This document shows, piece after piece, positions 7,606 to 15,043 of a DNA stretch of 35,620 bases. Numbering within the stretch: position 1 is the stretch's first letter; each line of letters starts with the position of its first letter. The position numbers and the translations under genes are program-made. Below the pieces are notes generated by a model. It worked only from the letters and a program-made list of their open reading frames with translations, was not told the DNA's origin and ran no database searches. Source of the DNA: Candidatus Levybacteria bacterium RIFCSPLOWO2_12_FULL_37_14 (GTDB taxonomy: Bacteria > Patescibacteriota > Microgenomatia > Levybacterales > UBA12049); contig MFPH01000031.1 of assembly GCA_001782645.1 (NCBI GenBank), positions 1 to 35,620 of the forward strand. The letters run 5' to 3'.

Positions 7606-8556
7606 TTAATTGTTATTAATTGTGTTCTTTGTATCTCCATTCATTTGTCTAAAAGCTTTTCTTTTTCGTAAAGATTCAGAAGTCGCATATGGTGACTTTC
7701 TGTCCTCGTATTCTCCTTCCAATACGTATGACTTGTCTCCGTATTTATTATAATAAAACAAACCAATATTATCTTCTCCGTCGTACAGCCATGTGTTACA
7801 TACCTTGCTTTTTATGAATTGTTCCTCGGAAGATAATTTATGCGTAAAGCCTGCGGAAGCAATTTTATCTATTAATTCCCTGTATTTATTTAACAGAGCA
7901 GGATTCAATTCCGATTCGGCAAGCGACAATGCTGCAAGAAATACTTCAAGTCGGAGCTTATCAGAGACATTTTCAGGTAATGTTCTTTGATAGTGTTGAT
8001 AAAGAGCGTGAAGGCTAAGCCAATTTGAAGCATCCGTAGGGAATAAATTTGCTTTCCAAAATTCCAGAATAAGCGCTTTGCTTTTTTCCTCATTAGCAAT
8101 AGTGTTTTTACTATCTGTTAAAGATTGCTTGTCCGATCTCTTTCGCAAACCGATAATCGTTCCTTTAGATCTTCTGATAGACTCTTTTTCAGGACTGAAA
8201 TAATCCTCAGGAATTCTGTGCCATTCCGGACGATCCTTTCTGCTTCTGTAAACAGCATTTCTTATCTGTTCTCTATTAAGGATTGGCTCCGTGATGAGGA
8301 GTATTTCCCAAACTGCTAATCCCCGTACGACAAAAGGCAATATCCTTTCGTAAACAGAGCTTTGTTTAACAACCTGTGATTTTTCTTTAGGTCCTGAATT
8401 CGCGGAAGCTATAATCAATTTTGTTTCCGGCGAATGAAGTAAGCCTTTGCAAGTCGGAACATGGGTGCCATCTTCACGAAGAATTAATGTTCCCTTGTTG
8501 AATGGATTCAGCATCCTGTTCGATCTCGTGACTATCCTGCTTTCTGTAGTTACCAT
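7606..8556 (-). CDS. Protein of unknown function, possibly with a helix-turn-helix segment
   Basis: 316 residues, soluble, basic in the middle. Residues about 80-135 (ERILPFVVRGLAVWEILLITEPILNREQIRNAVYRSRKDRPEWHRIPEDYF) look like a winged or simple helix-turn-helix arrangement, with REQIRNAVYRSRKDRP as a possible recognition part. The C-terminal half is helical (LSLHALYQHYQRTLPENVSDKLRLEVFLAALSLAESELNP) and ends in a charged tail. No catalytic motif is seen and I do not recognise the family. The upstream neighbour on the same strand is a 56-residue protein (8647-8817), so the two may form a unit. A palindrome ATGATATCAT (8606-8615) lies between them. Confidence 0.6.
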   Translation of the reverse strand: MVTTESRIVTRSNRMLNPFNKGTLILREDGTHVPTCKGLLHSPETKLIIASANSGPKEKSQVVKQSSVYERILPFVVRGLAVWEILLITEPILNREQIRNAVYRSRKDRPEWHRIPEDYFSPEKESIRRSKGTIIGLRKRSDKQSLTDSKNTIANEEKSKALILEFWKANLFPTDASNWLSLHALYQHYQRTLPENVSDKLRLEVFLAALSLAESELNPALLNKYRELIDKIASAGFTHKLSSEEQFIKSKVCNTWLYDGEDNIGLFYYNKYGDKSYVLEGEYEDRKSPYATSESLRKRKAFRQMNGDTKNTINNN

Positions 8557-8646
8557 AGAACATTTAGCCTTTCGACATTTGCTCGACTTTGCAAAAAGAA
8601 AGTTAATGATATCATCTTAAAGGAAAATATTCATTAATAAGAAACA

Positions 8647-8817
8647 TTAAACTTGGATAGGTTCGGAAGCTTCCAGTAGGGCAGTATCCATTGTGGTTCT
8701 CAACTGGTCTGTGTTTTTACCTATACTTGTTAAAATCTGCACCATTCTTTCAAAAACTTCGGTACTCGGCCGCGTCTTTGCTGCAAATCTTAAATATTCC
8801 CTATCTTCGTTATTCAT
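8647..8817 (-). CDS. Small 56-residue helical protein, unknown function
   Basis: Begins MNNEDREYLRFAAKTRPSTEV and ends ALLEASEPIQV. It is amphipathic and without Cys, with heptad-like spacing in the middle (VFERMVQILTSIGKNTDQLRTTMDTALL broken into two helices), suggesting a small dimeric or partner-binding protein. The ATG is at 8817; no strong Shine-Dalgarno site is seen, and TAAAAT lies 8 nt upstream, compatible with short-leader transcription. It precedes the 316-residue unknown gene on the same strand by about 90 bp. Its amino-acid composition looks real, but no family is recognised. Confidence 0.5.
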   Translation of the reverse strand: MNNEDREYLRFAAKTRPSTEVFERMVQILTSIGKNTDQLRTTMDTALLEASEPIQV

Positions 8818-8874
8818 ATAAAAATATTTTAGCTGACAATTGTAACGATGGCTTGACGCAATTCGGACATTTTC

Positions 8875-8903
8875 TTGACAATCTATTCTTTTTAGGGAAT
8901 ACT
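8875..8903 (+). promoter_or_regulatory. Promoter of the doxX gene
   Basis: TTGACA (8875-8880), 17-bp spacer, AATACT (8898-8903). The -10 overlaps a small inverted repeat ATACT-A-AGTAT. It is the first plus-strand promoter of the metal/thiol island. Confidence 0.5.
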
Positions 8904-8929
8904 AAGTATGGTGAATAGTCAATAATTTT

Positions 8930-9457
8930 ATGGAAAAAATATCCAGTTTTCTTTTTTCAAACACTAAACTTTCCTGGCTATGGTTTTTTGTGAGAATTTA
9001 TGTTGGATGGACGTGGCTTACTGCGGGATGGGACAAGGTAATAAATCCCGTGTGGGCAGGGGACAAAGCGGGAGTAGCCGTATCCGGTTTTTTAACTAAA
9101 TCATTGACCAAAACAACAGGCGCGCATCCGGATGTGCAAGGATGGTATGCGTACTTCATAGAAACAATAGCTCTGCCTAATTCCGAGATTTTTTCCTATG
9201 TGGTTTCCTTTGGGGAGTTTTTTGTAGGGATTGCTTTAATTTTGGGCGCAGTTACAGGAATTGCAGCATTTTTCGGAGCATTTATGAATATAAATTATCT
9301 TTTCGCAGGAACTGTTAGTACAAATCCGGAGTTATTACTTCTTGAAATTTTCATAATGTTAGCATGGAAAACTGCAGGATGGTATGGTTTGGATAGATTT
9401 ATCTTGCCGCAAATTACAGCCTGTAAGTCGGGTAAAGCATCTAAAAAGCGCAATTAA
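8930..9457 (+). CDS. DoxX/DoxD-like membrane protein
   Basis: Four hydrophobic segments in 175 residues. The N-terminal part WFFVRIYVGWTWLTAGWDKVINPVW is the DoxX/TQO small-subunit signature, followed by FGEFFVGIALILGAVTGIAAFFGAFMNINYLFAGT, typical of the DoxX/DoxD superfamily. Members are the membrane subunit of thiosulfate:quinone oxidoreductase or part of oxidant-resistance complexes with thiol proteins. No DoxA partner is in the window. It opens the plus-strand island, and the PH-domain gene follows after 2 nt. A role in thiol/quinone redox at the membrane fits the neighbours (two CcdA-like proteins and a redoxin) but is inference. Confidence 0.85.
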   Translation: MEKISSFLFSNTKLSWLWFFVRIYVGWTWLTAGWDKVINPVWAGDKAGVAVSGFLTKSLTKTTGAHPDVQGWYAYFIETIALPNSEIFSYVVSFGEFFVGIALILGAVTGIAAFFGAFMNINYLFAGTVSTNPELLLLEIFIMLAWKTAGWYGLDRFILPQITACKSGKASKKRN

Positions 9458-9459
9458 CT

Positions 9460-10017
9460 ATGGCACAGATTAACAATAAGAACGAAAAAGTTTATGTTAC
9501 CCACATAAATATAAGGCAAAGCATATTTTTTTTGGTGCTTAAACTTATTCTGCTGGACATGATGGCTGTAATTATGGCGGCATTGTATTTTTCTTCGGTT
9601 TCAAATAAATTTATTCCCGAAGTATTAAATAATATAATATTATCATACAATTTGTCCTTTTTTTTGGTTCTGGTTTTTCTAAAAATCGCTTTGACTATTT
9701 ATGTTGTTATGAAATGGATAACTGAATATTACGAAATTTGGCCTCATGCAGTTATGCACTGGAGAGGCATTATCTGGAAAAATCAAGAGAAGCATCAATT
9801 ATCGCAGATGAGATCGGTAAAAATAGAACAGGGATTTTTTGGAAAAATTTTTGGGTTTGGTACGATATCTCTTTACAATTGGTATTTAAAAACCAATATT
9901 TCTTTGTATTTAATACACAATCCTATAAAATATTTTCATATTATTGAAAGTTTAATGCCAAAATCTGAAAATGACAGAGAAATTTTCTTGGACAAAACAG
10001 CTTCGGAAGAATCTTAG
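9460..10017 (+). CDS. Membrane protein with bacterial PH domain (YdbS-like)
   Basis: Residues about 21-43 and 62-86 are two transmembrane helices (FLVLKLILLDMMAVIMAALYF; LSFFLVLVFLKIALTIYVVMKWI). They are followed by a cytoplasmic bPH2-type beta domain starting WPHAVMHWRGIIWKNQEKHQLSQMRSVKIEQ and including FGKIFGFGTISLYNW, the characteristic GfGti turn. Such proteins assist membrane or export functions with unknown ligands. It starts 2 nt after doxX and is probably translated from the same mRNA. Function unknown beyond the domain. Confidence 0.75.
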   Translation: MAQINNKNEKVYVTHINIRQSIFFLVLKLILLDMMAVIMAALYFSSVSNKFIPEVLNNIILSYNLSFFLVLVFLKIALTIYVVMKWITEYYEIWPHAVMHWRGIIWKNQEKHQLSQMRSVKIEQGFFGKIFGFGTISLYNWYLKTNISLYLIHNPIKYFHIIESLMPKSENDREIFLDKTASEES

Positions 10018-10042
10018 CATTTAGAGGAGGTGATTTGGAGTG

Positions 10043-10183
10043 ATGAATTTCGGAAATTGGGGAAGCGGGTATTATATGATGAATTCCGGTTTGGGGATTA
10101 GTATGTTCATCTTTTGGCTGATTATTTTAATCGACCTAATTCTTTTGGGAATTTGGTTATGGAAGCAAATAAATAAAAAATAG
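10043..10183 (+). CDS. 46-residue single-pass membrane protein
   Basis: Preceded by a near-perfect Shine-Dalgarno site, GAGGAGGTGATT, 6-7 nt before GTG 10040/ATG 10043; I use the ATG. The N-terminus is Gly/Asn/Met-rich (MNFGNWGSGYYMMNSGLG), then one helix (FIFWLIILIDLILLGIWLW) and the tail KQINKK. The Gly/Met/Trp-rich head plus one helix resembles the short SHOCT-type membrane proteins found beside copper genes. It lies 25 nt after the PH-domain gene and before the csoR promoter. Met and Trp residues before the helix could touch Cu(I); that is speculation. Confidence 0.6.
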   Translation: MNFGNWGSGYYMMNSGLGISMFIFWLIILIDLILLGIWLWKQINKK

Positions 10184-10206
10184 TTTTTTCCTATTCAAAA
10201 ATCTAC

Positions 10207-10255
10207 TTGACAAGAGATGGATTATGATTTAATATCTATCCCCATAGGGGGGATA
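10207..10255 (+). promoter_or_regulatory. csoR promoter with CsoR-type operator
   Basis: TTGACA (10207-10212), 17-bp spacer, TAATAT (10230-10235), followed at 10237-10255 by TATCCCC-ATA-GGGGGGATA. C4/G4 palindromes flanked by AT are the known binding sites of CsoR-family repressors. The site covers the transcription start, so the operon 10275-16690 is probably repressed by its own first gene product until metal binds. Confidence 0.75.
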
Positions 10256-10274
10256 TCCTCAAAAAGAATAAAAT

Positions 10275-10547
10275 ATGGCATACAGACCTAAAGACACGCA
10301 GGAAAGAATTCTTCACCGTCTTAAGATAGCGCGGGGACATCTAAATAAAGTTATTCGGATGATTGAAGAAGACTGTTATTGCATTGATGTCTTGCATCAG
10401 ATGCAGGCAGTTGGAAGCGCAATTTCGGAAACAGAAGGCGTTGTTTTGGAAAATCATCTTAGAACATGCGCTCTTGACTCTATCAGAAAAGGCAAGCAGG
10501 AAGAAGCCATCAAAGAGATTATGACTGTTTTTAAGAAAAATAAATAA
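10275..10547 (+). CDS. csoR: CsoR-family copper-sensing repressor (CsoR1)
   Basis: All-helical DUF156 repressor; metal binding releases the operator. The 90-residue protein has Cys36, His61 and Cys65 (YCIDVLHQ; NHLRTC), the x-C-H-C set and numbering of copper-sensing CsoR, plus an extra Cys34. HRLKIARGHLNKVIRMIEEDCYC is the typical first helix pair. It heads a tight operon (next gene after 1 nt) and has its own operator at 10237-10255, so autoregulation is likely. Cu(I) is the best guess for the ligand. Family sure, metal likely. Confidence 0.92.
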   Translation: MAYRPKDTQERILHRLKIARGHLNKVIRMIEEDCYCIDVLHQMQAVGSAISETEGVVLENHLRTCALDSIRKGKQEEAIKEIMTVFKKNK

Positions 10548-10548
10548 T

Positions 10549-11046
10549 ATGAATGACAGAAAATTTATAATTATAACGGTTGTTTTAACGGTGGCGTTGC
10601 TTTTCGGAGGAATATTTTTCCTGACAAAAACAACTAACGCTCCTCAAATTACCGCTTCGCAAAATGCCAAAGCTTACGTAGTTGATCCTACAAGTTTTGA
10701 TTGGGGGGATATCCCGATGTATAAAGGAAATAAGACAAAAGTTTTTGCGATTAAAAATACAGGAACAGATACTCTTAAATTGTTTAATGTAAGAACTTCT
10801 TGCCATTGTACGAAGGCCTATGTTACGATTGACGGAAATGACAGTCCGAGCTTTGGTATGGATAACTTATCTGCTTGGACAGGAGAAGTGTTAGCAGGCA
10901 AAGAAGCAAAATTAACTGTGGTTTTTGATCCGGCATTTCATGGCCCCCAAGGCATGGGGGCGGTAAACAGATTTGTGTCCGTTGAGACAAACGACCAGGC
11001 AAATTCTAAGCTAACGTTTACTCTTACGGGAGCGGTAGTTAAATAA
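10549..11046 (+). CDS. Exported DUF1573 domain protein
   Basis: Residues 5-26 form a signal anchor (FIIITVVLTVALLFGGIFFL). The mature part is an Ig-like beta sandwich with the DUF1573 pattern: FDWGDIPMYKGNKTKVFAIKNTGTDTLKLFNVRTSCHC, then GKEAKLTVVFDP and VSVETND. The pair SCHC is the usual DUF1573 cysteine site, possibly a redox or metal site outside the membrane. 165 residues is near the family norm. It starts 1 nt after csoR, so it is metal-regulated with it. The molecular function of DUF1573 is not established. Confidence 0.85.
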   Translation: MNDRKFIIITVVLTVALLFGGIFFLTKTTNAPQITASQNAKAYVVDPTSFDWGDIPMYKGNKTKVFAIKNTGTDTLKLFNVRTSCHCTKAYVTIDGNDSPSFGMDNLSAWTGEVLAGKEAKLTVVFDPAFHGPQGMGAVNRFVSVETNDQANSKLTFTLTGAVVK

Positions 11047-11048
11047 AT

Positions 11049-12002
11049 ATGATTTCAAAAAAGCTTCAGAAAAAAATAAAAAAATTGCTGGCGAAAGTTA
11101 TTCCGCTTTGGCTAGTTATGATATTACTGTTAAATTCTATTCTGGCGACGGGATTTGTGCAGTATTATATTATGAAGAAAAACTTCAATGCGCAGCTTTC
11201 CGCTTTAGCGCAAACAACAAAGAATCCCGAAGAGCTGGTGCAAATTCTTAAGCAAAAAGTAATACCCCAAAAAGGATATAGATTAGCTGTGAAATGGAAT
11301 GATATCGGGAAGCAATTGCTGGAATCGGGAGCTATAGATAAGACAAAATACGAGGAGTTATTCGCGCAGGACCCTATTGCAAAAAAAGAAATGGCGGCGC
11401 ACATGATGAGTACTTCAAATGATTCAATGACAATAAATGAATCCAACTCCCGTTTTATGGTAAATACGTTGTGGGCGTTGGGACTGGTTAATAAGAGTAA
11501 AATCTTAGAAGAAGGATCAATGAAAACATACGGTAAGGGAGACGTGATGGGTTTTGCATCTACAGGCGGATGGACTTTGGGATCCAAGCCAACAAGCGAA
11601 CTTTATTCATCTAGGGAGATCATAAAGCTTACCTCGGAACAACAAGAATTAGTTAAGAAAATTGCCCTGACTGTTTATCGTCCGTGTTGCGGCAATTCAA
11701 CCGAATTTCCTGACTGTAATCATGGGATGGCAGCCTTAGGGTACATAGAGTTGGCTGTTGCCCAGGGGGTAGGGGAGAAAGAAATTTATCGCGACCTTCT
11801 GAGGCTTAATTCGTTTTGGTTTCCACAGCAGTACGTAGAGCTTGCCGCATATTTCAATCAGCAAAATGTCAGTTGGGATAAAGTTGATGCCAAAGTTGCT
11901 TTGGGTTCTCAATATTCTTCAGCGCAAGGAGCACAGCAGGTACATCAGGCTGTTCAAGGTGTGCCGGGCTTAAATGTTCAGCAGGGGGGTTGCGGGACAT
12001 AA
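11049..12002 (+). CDS. Membrane-anchored Cys-rich protein with PCC...DCNHG motif
   Basis: Lys-rich N-terminus, one transmembrane helix (residues about 17-39), a helical extracytoplasmic region, then a conserved-looking block: Cys213-Cys214 in RPCCGNS, Cys223 and His225 in PDCNHGMAALGYIELA, then SFWFPQQYVELA. The tail ends GGCGT. I have an impression of this PCC-x8-CNHG block in exported proteins next to metal genes of other bacteria, but no function or family name comes to mind. CC, C and H could bind Cu(I) or another soft metal, or form a redox dithiol. Its stop codon overlaps the next start (TAATG), so translation is coupled to the CcdA-like gene. Confidence 0.7.
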   Translation: MISKKLQKKIKKLLAKVIPLWLVMILLLNSILATGFVQYYIMKKNFNAQLSALAQTTKNPEELVQILKQKVIPQKGYRLAVKWNDIGKQLLESGAIDKTKYEELFAQDPIAKKEMAAHMMSTSNDSMTINESNSRFMVNTLWALGLVNKSKILEEGSMKTYGKGDVMGFASTGGWTLGSKPTSELYSSREIIKLTSEQQELVKKIALTVYRPCCGNSTEFPDCNHGMAALGYIELAVAQGVGEKEIYRDLLRLNSFWFPQQYVELAAYFNQQNVSWDKVDAKVALGSQYSSAQGAQQVHQAVQGVPGLNVQQGGCGT

Positions 12003-12835
12003 TGGAACAAGTATTATTTCAAACCTCTTTAATTGCCGCATTCGTTGCGGGAATAGTTGCTCTTTTTGCTCCATGCTGCATCTCATTTTTATTGCCGGCT
12101 TATTTAGGTAGCGTATTCAAAGAAAAAGAAAAAGTGGTTTTGATGACCTTAGTTTTCGGATTGGGTATTTTTGTAATCATGTTGCCGGCAGTTTTGGGAG
12201 TGGCAGCGTTGTCCAAAGCTCTTTTTGTCTATCATGACAGTATTTATCTTTTAGGCGGGATTGTCATGCTTGTCTCGGCTGCGATTACTTTTTTGGGGAT
12301 AAAATTGCCAATGCCAAGTCTGCCCGGACGTAACACGCAAAAAACCGATGTGCTTTCGGTTTTTACTCTGGGAATTTTTTCGGGAATTACCTCTGCTTGC
12401 TGTGCGCCGGTTCTTATCGGCATCTTAACTTTAACATTCCTTTCGCCAAACTTCTTTGGAGCCCTATCAATTGGCGGAACGTATGTTTTGGGAATGGTCA
12501 TGCCTCTTCTTTTCATCGCAGTATTCCTTTCCGGAAAAATGGATAAATTTGCGTTTTTAAGAAAGTCATTGTTTAGTTTTATGTTTTTAGGCAAGAAAAG
12601 AATTGTAATTTTGAGCAGTTTTGTTGCAAGCATTATTTTTGCTTTTACGGGACTGATGATCCTTTATTTTAAAGCAATTGGCCGCTTGGGGATGGGGGAC
12701 GTATCGGGATTTACAAAAATGATTACTGATACGAGCAGTTTTGTAAATCAATATGTTGGAGGAAATTTGATTCTTAACCTTGCTTTCGTCGCGGTTCTTA
12801 TTTTTGTTCTTTATAAAATCAGTAAAAAAATATAG
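12002..12835 (+). CDS. CcdA/DsbD-type membrane thiol protein 1 (vicinal-Cys variant)
   Basis: About seven transmembrane helices in two pseudo-repeats. CcdA/DsbD proteins pass electrons from cytosolic thioredoxin across the membrane through one Cys in each half. Here each half has a vicinal pair: Cys25-Cys26 in FAPCCISFLLPAYL and Cys133-Cys134 in SACCAPVLIGIL, in place of the usual SPCVLPL and TPCxGP. The ATG at 12002 overlaps the previous stop (TAATG); the longer TTG frame from 11990 is unlikely. Partner candidates in the operon are the anchored redoxin (16016) and the exported CC proteins. It could move reducing power outward, or a soft metal; the family supports the first, the CC pairs keep the second open. 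Confidence 0.85.
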   Translation: MEQVLFQTSLIAAFVAGIVALFAPCCISFLLPAYLGSVFKEKEKVVLMTLVFGLGIFVIMLPAVLGVAALSKALFVYHDSIYLLGGIVMLVSAAITFLGIKLPMPSLPGRNTQKTDVLSVFTLGIFSGITSACCAPVLIGILTLTFLSPNFFGALSIGGTYVLGMVMPLLFIAVFLSGKMDKFAFLRKSLFSFMFLGKKRIVILSSFVASIIFAFTGLMILYFKAIGRLGMGDVSGFTKMITDTSSFVNQYVGGNLILNLAFVAVLIFVLYKISKKI

Positions 12836-12861
12836 ATTAATACATGAGGAGGTGATTTGAA

Positions 12862-13029
12862 ATGAAAAAATGCTTAACAATGTGGCAAGTCTGGGCGGGG
12901 GTGGCAGCTATATTGGCAATAATGCTTATTTTTAAAAGCAATAGTCTTTTCTCAATTTTACCTTTCGCAGCTTTCCTAATCTGTCCGTTAATGATGATTT
13001 TTATGATGAAAGATCACAAAAAGCATTAA
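12862..13029 (+). CDS. DUF2933 small membrane protein
   Basis: 55 residues: MKKCLTMWQVWAGVAAILAI, two hydrophobic segments, then FLICPLMMIFMMKDHKKH. The CPLMM-x-FMM core with a His-rich tail is the DUF2933 pattern, small proteins frequent in copper and mercury resistance clusters. The Shine-Dalgarno site GAGGAGGTGATT lies 6 nt before ATG 12862, nearly complementary to the 16S end. Met, Cys and His residues near the membrane surface suit Cu(I) binding; no experiment known to me settles the function. It lies 26 nt after the CcdA-like gene. Confidence 0.75.
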   Translation: MKKCLTMWQVWAGVAAILAIMLIFKSNSLFSILPFAAFLICPLMMIFMMKDHKKH

Positions 13030-13032
13030 AGT

Positions 13033-13686
13033 ATGGAATACGCGTATGGAAACTGGTTTGTAGTAGTAATAATAAGCGGACTATTTCTTTGGTTTGTTTA
13101 CGACGCTTTCAAGCCTAAAAATAAGATTGATTGGCGGTCATTTGGTGCTTTTTCTGCTTTTATTATCGCTCTTTTTACAGAAATGTATGGTTTTCCATTA
13201 ACAATATACTTGCTTTCGTCTTGGTTGGGAAATAGATTTCCGCAAATTAACTTTTCTCATAACTCGGGACATTTGTGGGAAGATTTATTGGGAAATACAG
13301 CTGATCCGCATTTTAGCATTCTGCACATTTTAAGCTATGTCTTAATTGTTGGGGGATTAATCTTAATTAGCGTATCTTGGAAAGTGCTCTTTCAAGCCAC
13401 AAAGCAACATGTCATTGCAAAAACGGGCCCTTACAAATATATCAGGCATCCGCAATATGCTGGTTTTATAATTATTATTTTAGGATTTTTAATGCAATGG
13501 CCAACTTTACTTGCCCTAATTATGGCGCCGATTTTAACTATTATGTATATAAGATTAGCCCGAAAGGAAGAAGGGGAAGTCTTGCAAAAATATCCTCAGT
13601 ATAAAGATTACCTTAAAAACACCCCTGCCTTTTTGCCGACAATCAAAATCTTAAAAGTGCTGATAAATCATGAAAAAAAAGCTTAA
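13033..13686 (+). CDS. ICMT/PEMT-type membrane methyltransferase
   Basis: Five or so transmembrane helices; the C-terminal half has the isoprenylcysteine carboxyl methyltransferase-like SAM site: GPYKYIRHPQYAGF, then ARKEEGEVLQKYPQYKDYLKNTPAFLP, in which R-HP-Y and the EE pair are the family hallmarks. Bacterial members methylate unknown lipid or small-molecule substrates and often lie beside metal-resistance genes. The N-terminal helices include EMYGFPLTIYLLSSWLG, typical of the long bacterial version. It starts 3 nt after the DUF2933 gene and ends 2 nt before the next gene. Substrate unknown. Confidence 0.85.
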   Translation: MEYAYGNWFVVVIISGLFLWFVYDAFKPKNKIDWRSFGAFSAFIIALFTEMYGFPLTIYLLSSWLGNRFPQINFSHNSGHLWEDLLGNTADPHFSILHILSYVLIVGGLILISVSWKVLFQATKQHVIAKTGPYKYIRHPQYAGFIIIILGFLMQWPTLLALIMAPILTIMYIRLARKEEGEVLQKYPQYKDYLKNTPAFLPTIKILKVLINHEKKA

Positions 13687-13688
13687 TT

Positions 13689-14150
13689 ATGAAACAACAA
13701 GCTTGTTTTTTATATCCAAACATTTTGGGGAAATCAGTAGCTAAAGGAATCATGGCATTTCTAGTCATTTTAACTGTATATTTTTTGGTCTTAACTCTGG
13801 TCTCAGGGTGGAGATTTGCGCAGGGACAATTTTTCCAATTTTGGTTTTATGTTGTCAGTCTTGCTTTGGGATTTGGAATTCAATTTGGTCTTTACAGTTA
13901 TCTTAAAGGCATCGTTAAGCAGAAGGCTTTTGCAGGGGGAGTTCTGGTTACAACCGGCGCAACTTCTGCTACGGCCATGATTTCCTGCTGTGCTCATTAT
14001 CTAACCAACATTTTGCCTATTCTTGGGGTAACGGGAATAATTACCTTCATAGGCCAATATCAAATTCAATTCTTTTGGCTCGGTTTATTCTTTAATTTCC
14101 TAGGAATTATCTATACTGGTAGCAAAATAATAAAATTTTCCAAACAATAA
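13689..14150 (+). CDS. Four-helix membrane protein with SCCAHY motif
   Basis: 153 residues with four predicted transmembrane helices. The third begins in a Gly/Thr-rich run (GGVLVTTGATSATAMISCCAHYLTNILPILG), giving Cys100-Cys101 and His103 at the membrane. The last helix ends in LGLFFNFLGIIYTGSKI. I have an impression of similar proteins with a CCAHH-type motif near metal and thiol genes, without a known name. A membrane dithiol plus His suggests soft-metal transport or quinone/thiol redox. It is tightly packed in the operon (2 nt gaps both sides). Confidence 0.7.
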   Translation: MKQQACFLYPNILGKSVAKGIMAFLVILTVYFLVLTLVSGWRFAQGQFFQFWFYVVSLALGFGIQFGLYSYLKGIVKQKAFAGGVLVTTGATSATAMISCCAHYLTNILPILGVTGIITFIGQYQIQFFWLGLFFNFLGIIYTGSKIIKFSKQ

Positions 14151-14152
14151 TT

Positions 14153-14653
14153 GTGAAAAAAATTGCAATAATTTTTATCGGTTTATTTCTGATAATTTTG
14201 GTGATTATACTTATGAAAAGTTTTTCTATCAGCATAAATTCAAAAAGTACAGGCAATTCCAATAAGGCGCTTAATCCAAGTCCAAGTAGTAGCAATAACT
14301 TGAAAGCAAAAGAAAATACAGAGGGTTCGGTTACTGTTGCAATTACTCAATTAAATTTAACAGATAACTCGCCTCGCTTTGCGGGCGAAGCGGGTTCATC
14401 GACCTTGGATTTTGAAATAGTGTTGGACACTCACTCCGGAGTATTGGATGCTGATTTGATTGGCGTATCCGAACTTGTTGATGATCAGGGGGAAATATAT
14501 AGACCAATAGCGTGGGAGGGGGATGGTCCGGAAGGGCATCACCGCAAGGGAGTTTTAAAATTTAAACCCATTCTGCCTAAGCCTAAGTCTATTGAATTGA
14601 AGATAAAGAATGTTGGCGGAATTCCCGAAAGAAGTTTTAAATGGAGCATCTAA
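14153..14653 (+). CDS. Exported protein with LDTHS-type beta domain
   Basis: GTG start 2 nt after the previous stop. Residues 1-22 are a signal anchor. A Ser/Asn linker leads to a beta-rich domain: VTVAITQLNLT, LDFEIVLDTHSGVLDADLIGVSELVDDQGEIYRPIAWEGDGPEGHHRKGVLKFKP (split here by ordinary turns), and NVGGIPERSFKW. The LDTHS, P-x-x-WEG and GHH blocks seem to be shared by uncharacterised exported proteins; GHH may bind metal. PRFAGEAGSS between the first and second strands is encoded by a palindromic insert (14369-14395), at a place where an exposed loop would tolerate it. Function unknown; extracytoplasmic metal handling is a guess from the operon. Confidence 0.65.
   Translation: MKKIAIIFIGLFLIILVIILMKSFSISINSKSTGNSNKALNPSPSSSNNLKAKENTEGSVTVAITQLNLTDNSPRFAGEAGSSTLDFEIVLDTHSGVLDADLIGVSELVDDQGEIYRPIAWEGDGPEGHHRKGVLKFKPILPKPKSIELKIKNVGGIPERSFKWSI
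14369..14395 (+). repeat. Palindromic coding insert, family 2, copy 2
   Basis: TCGCCTCGC and CGAAGCGGGT, the same ends as at 1800-1820, with a longer centre (TTTGCGGG in place of GG, a difference of 6 nt that keeps frame). Encodes PRFAGEAG in the exported LDTHS protein. Confidence 0.55.
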
Positions 14654-14665
14654 AATTTAACTAAT

Positions 14666-15025
14666 ATGAGAGAGTTTTTTAAGCAGGGAATAGTGCAGAT
14701 ACTTGCGCAGCTTGGTATATGTACCGTAATGTGCGGCGCAGCTATTGGACTTTTAATTTCATCAGGGTGGCTGCTGCTTTTGTCCGATGAAGGGCGCAAT
14801 AAAACCTTTCTTATTCCGGCACTTATCGCCTTTGCCTTTGTGATATATGCATATATTGAAAATAAAAGGACCTGCCATCAAAAAGGTTTTTCATCAACCG
14901 GAGATAAGATATGGGGCATAATACTCTTCATGCTGCTTTCCGCATTAATTACAGTGCTTTTTACTCTCTATGTTTTTATCCCGTGGTGGATACCGAATTA
15001 TCAAGGTGGTTTTCTATTGCCTTAA
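14666..15025 (+). CDS. Three-helix membrane protein, unknown function
   Basis: 119 residues with three hydrophobic segments: ILAQLGICTVMCGAAIGLLIS, FLIPALIAFAFVIYAYI and GIILFMLLSALITVLFTLYVFI. Cysteines occur in the first helix (ICTVMC) and in the loop after the second (KRTCHQKG), so a membrane thiol or metal site is possible. No family recognised. It lies between the LDTHS protein and the second CcdA-like gene with short gaps (12 and 18 nt), so it belongs to the operon. Confidence 0.6.
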   Translation: MREFFKQGIVQILAQLGICTVMCGAAIGLLISSGWLLLLSDEGRNKTFLIPALIAFAFVIYAYIENKRTCHQKGFSSTGDKIWGIILFMLLSALITVLFTLYVFIPWWIPNYQGGFLLP

Positions 15026-15043
15026 AATAACAATATATAATTT

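Noticed and set aside
11990..12001. TTG start for the first CcdA-like protein
   Set aside because: ATG 12002 overlaps the previous stop (TAATG) and begins directly before the first helix.
12587..12880. Minus-strand open frame opposite the CcdA-like and DUF2933 genes
   Set aside because: No ribosome-binding site, low-complexity Lys/Asn composition, and it overlaps supported plus-strand genes.
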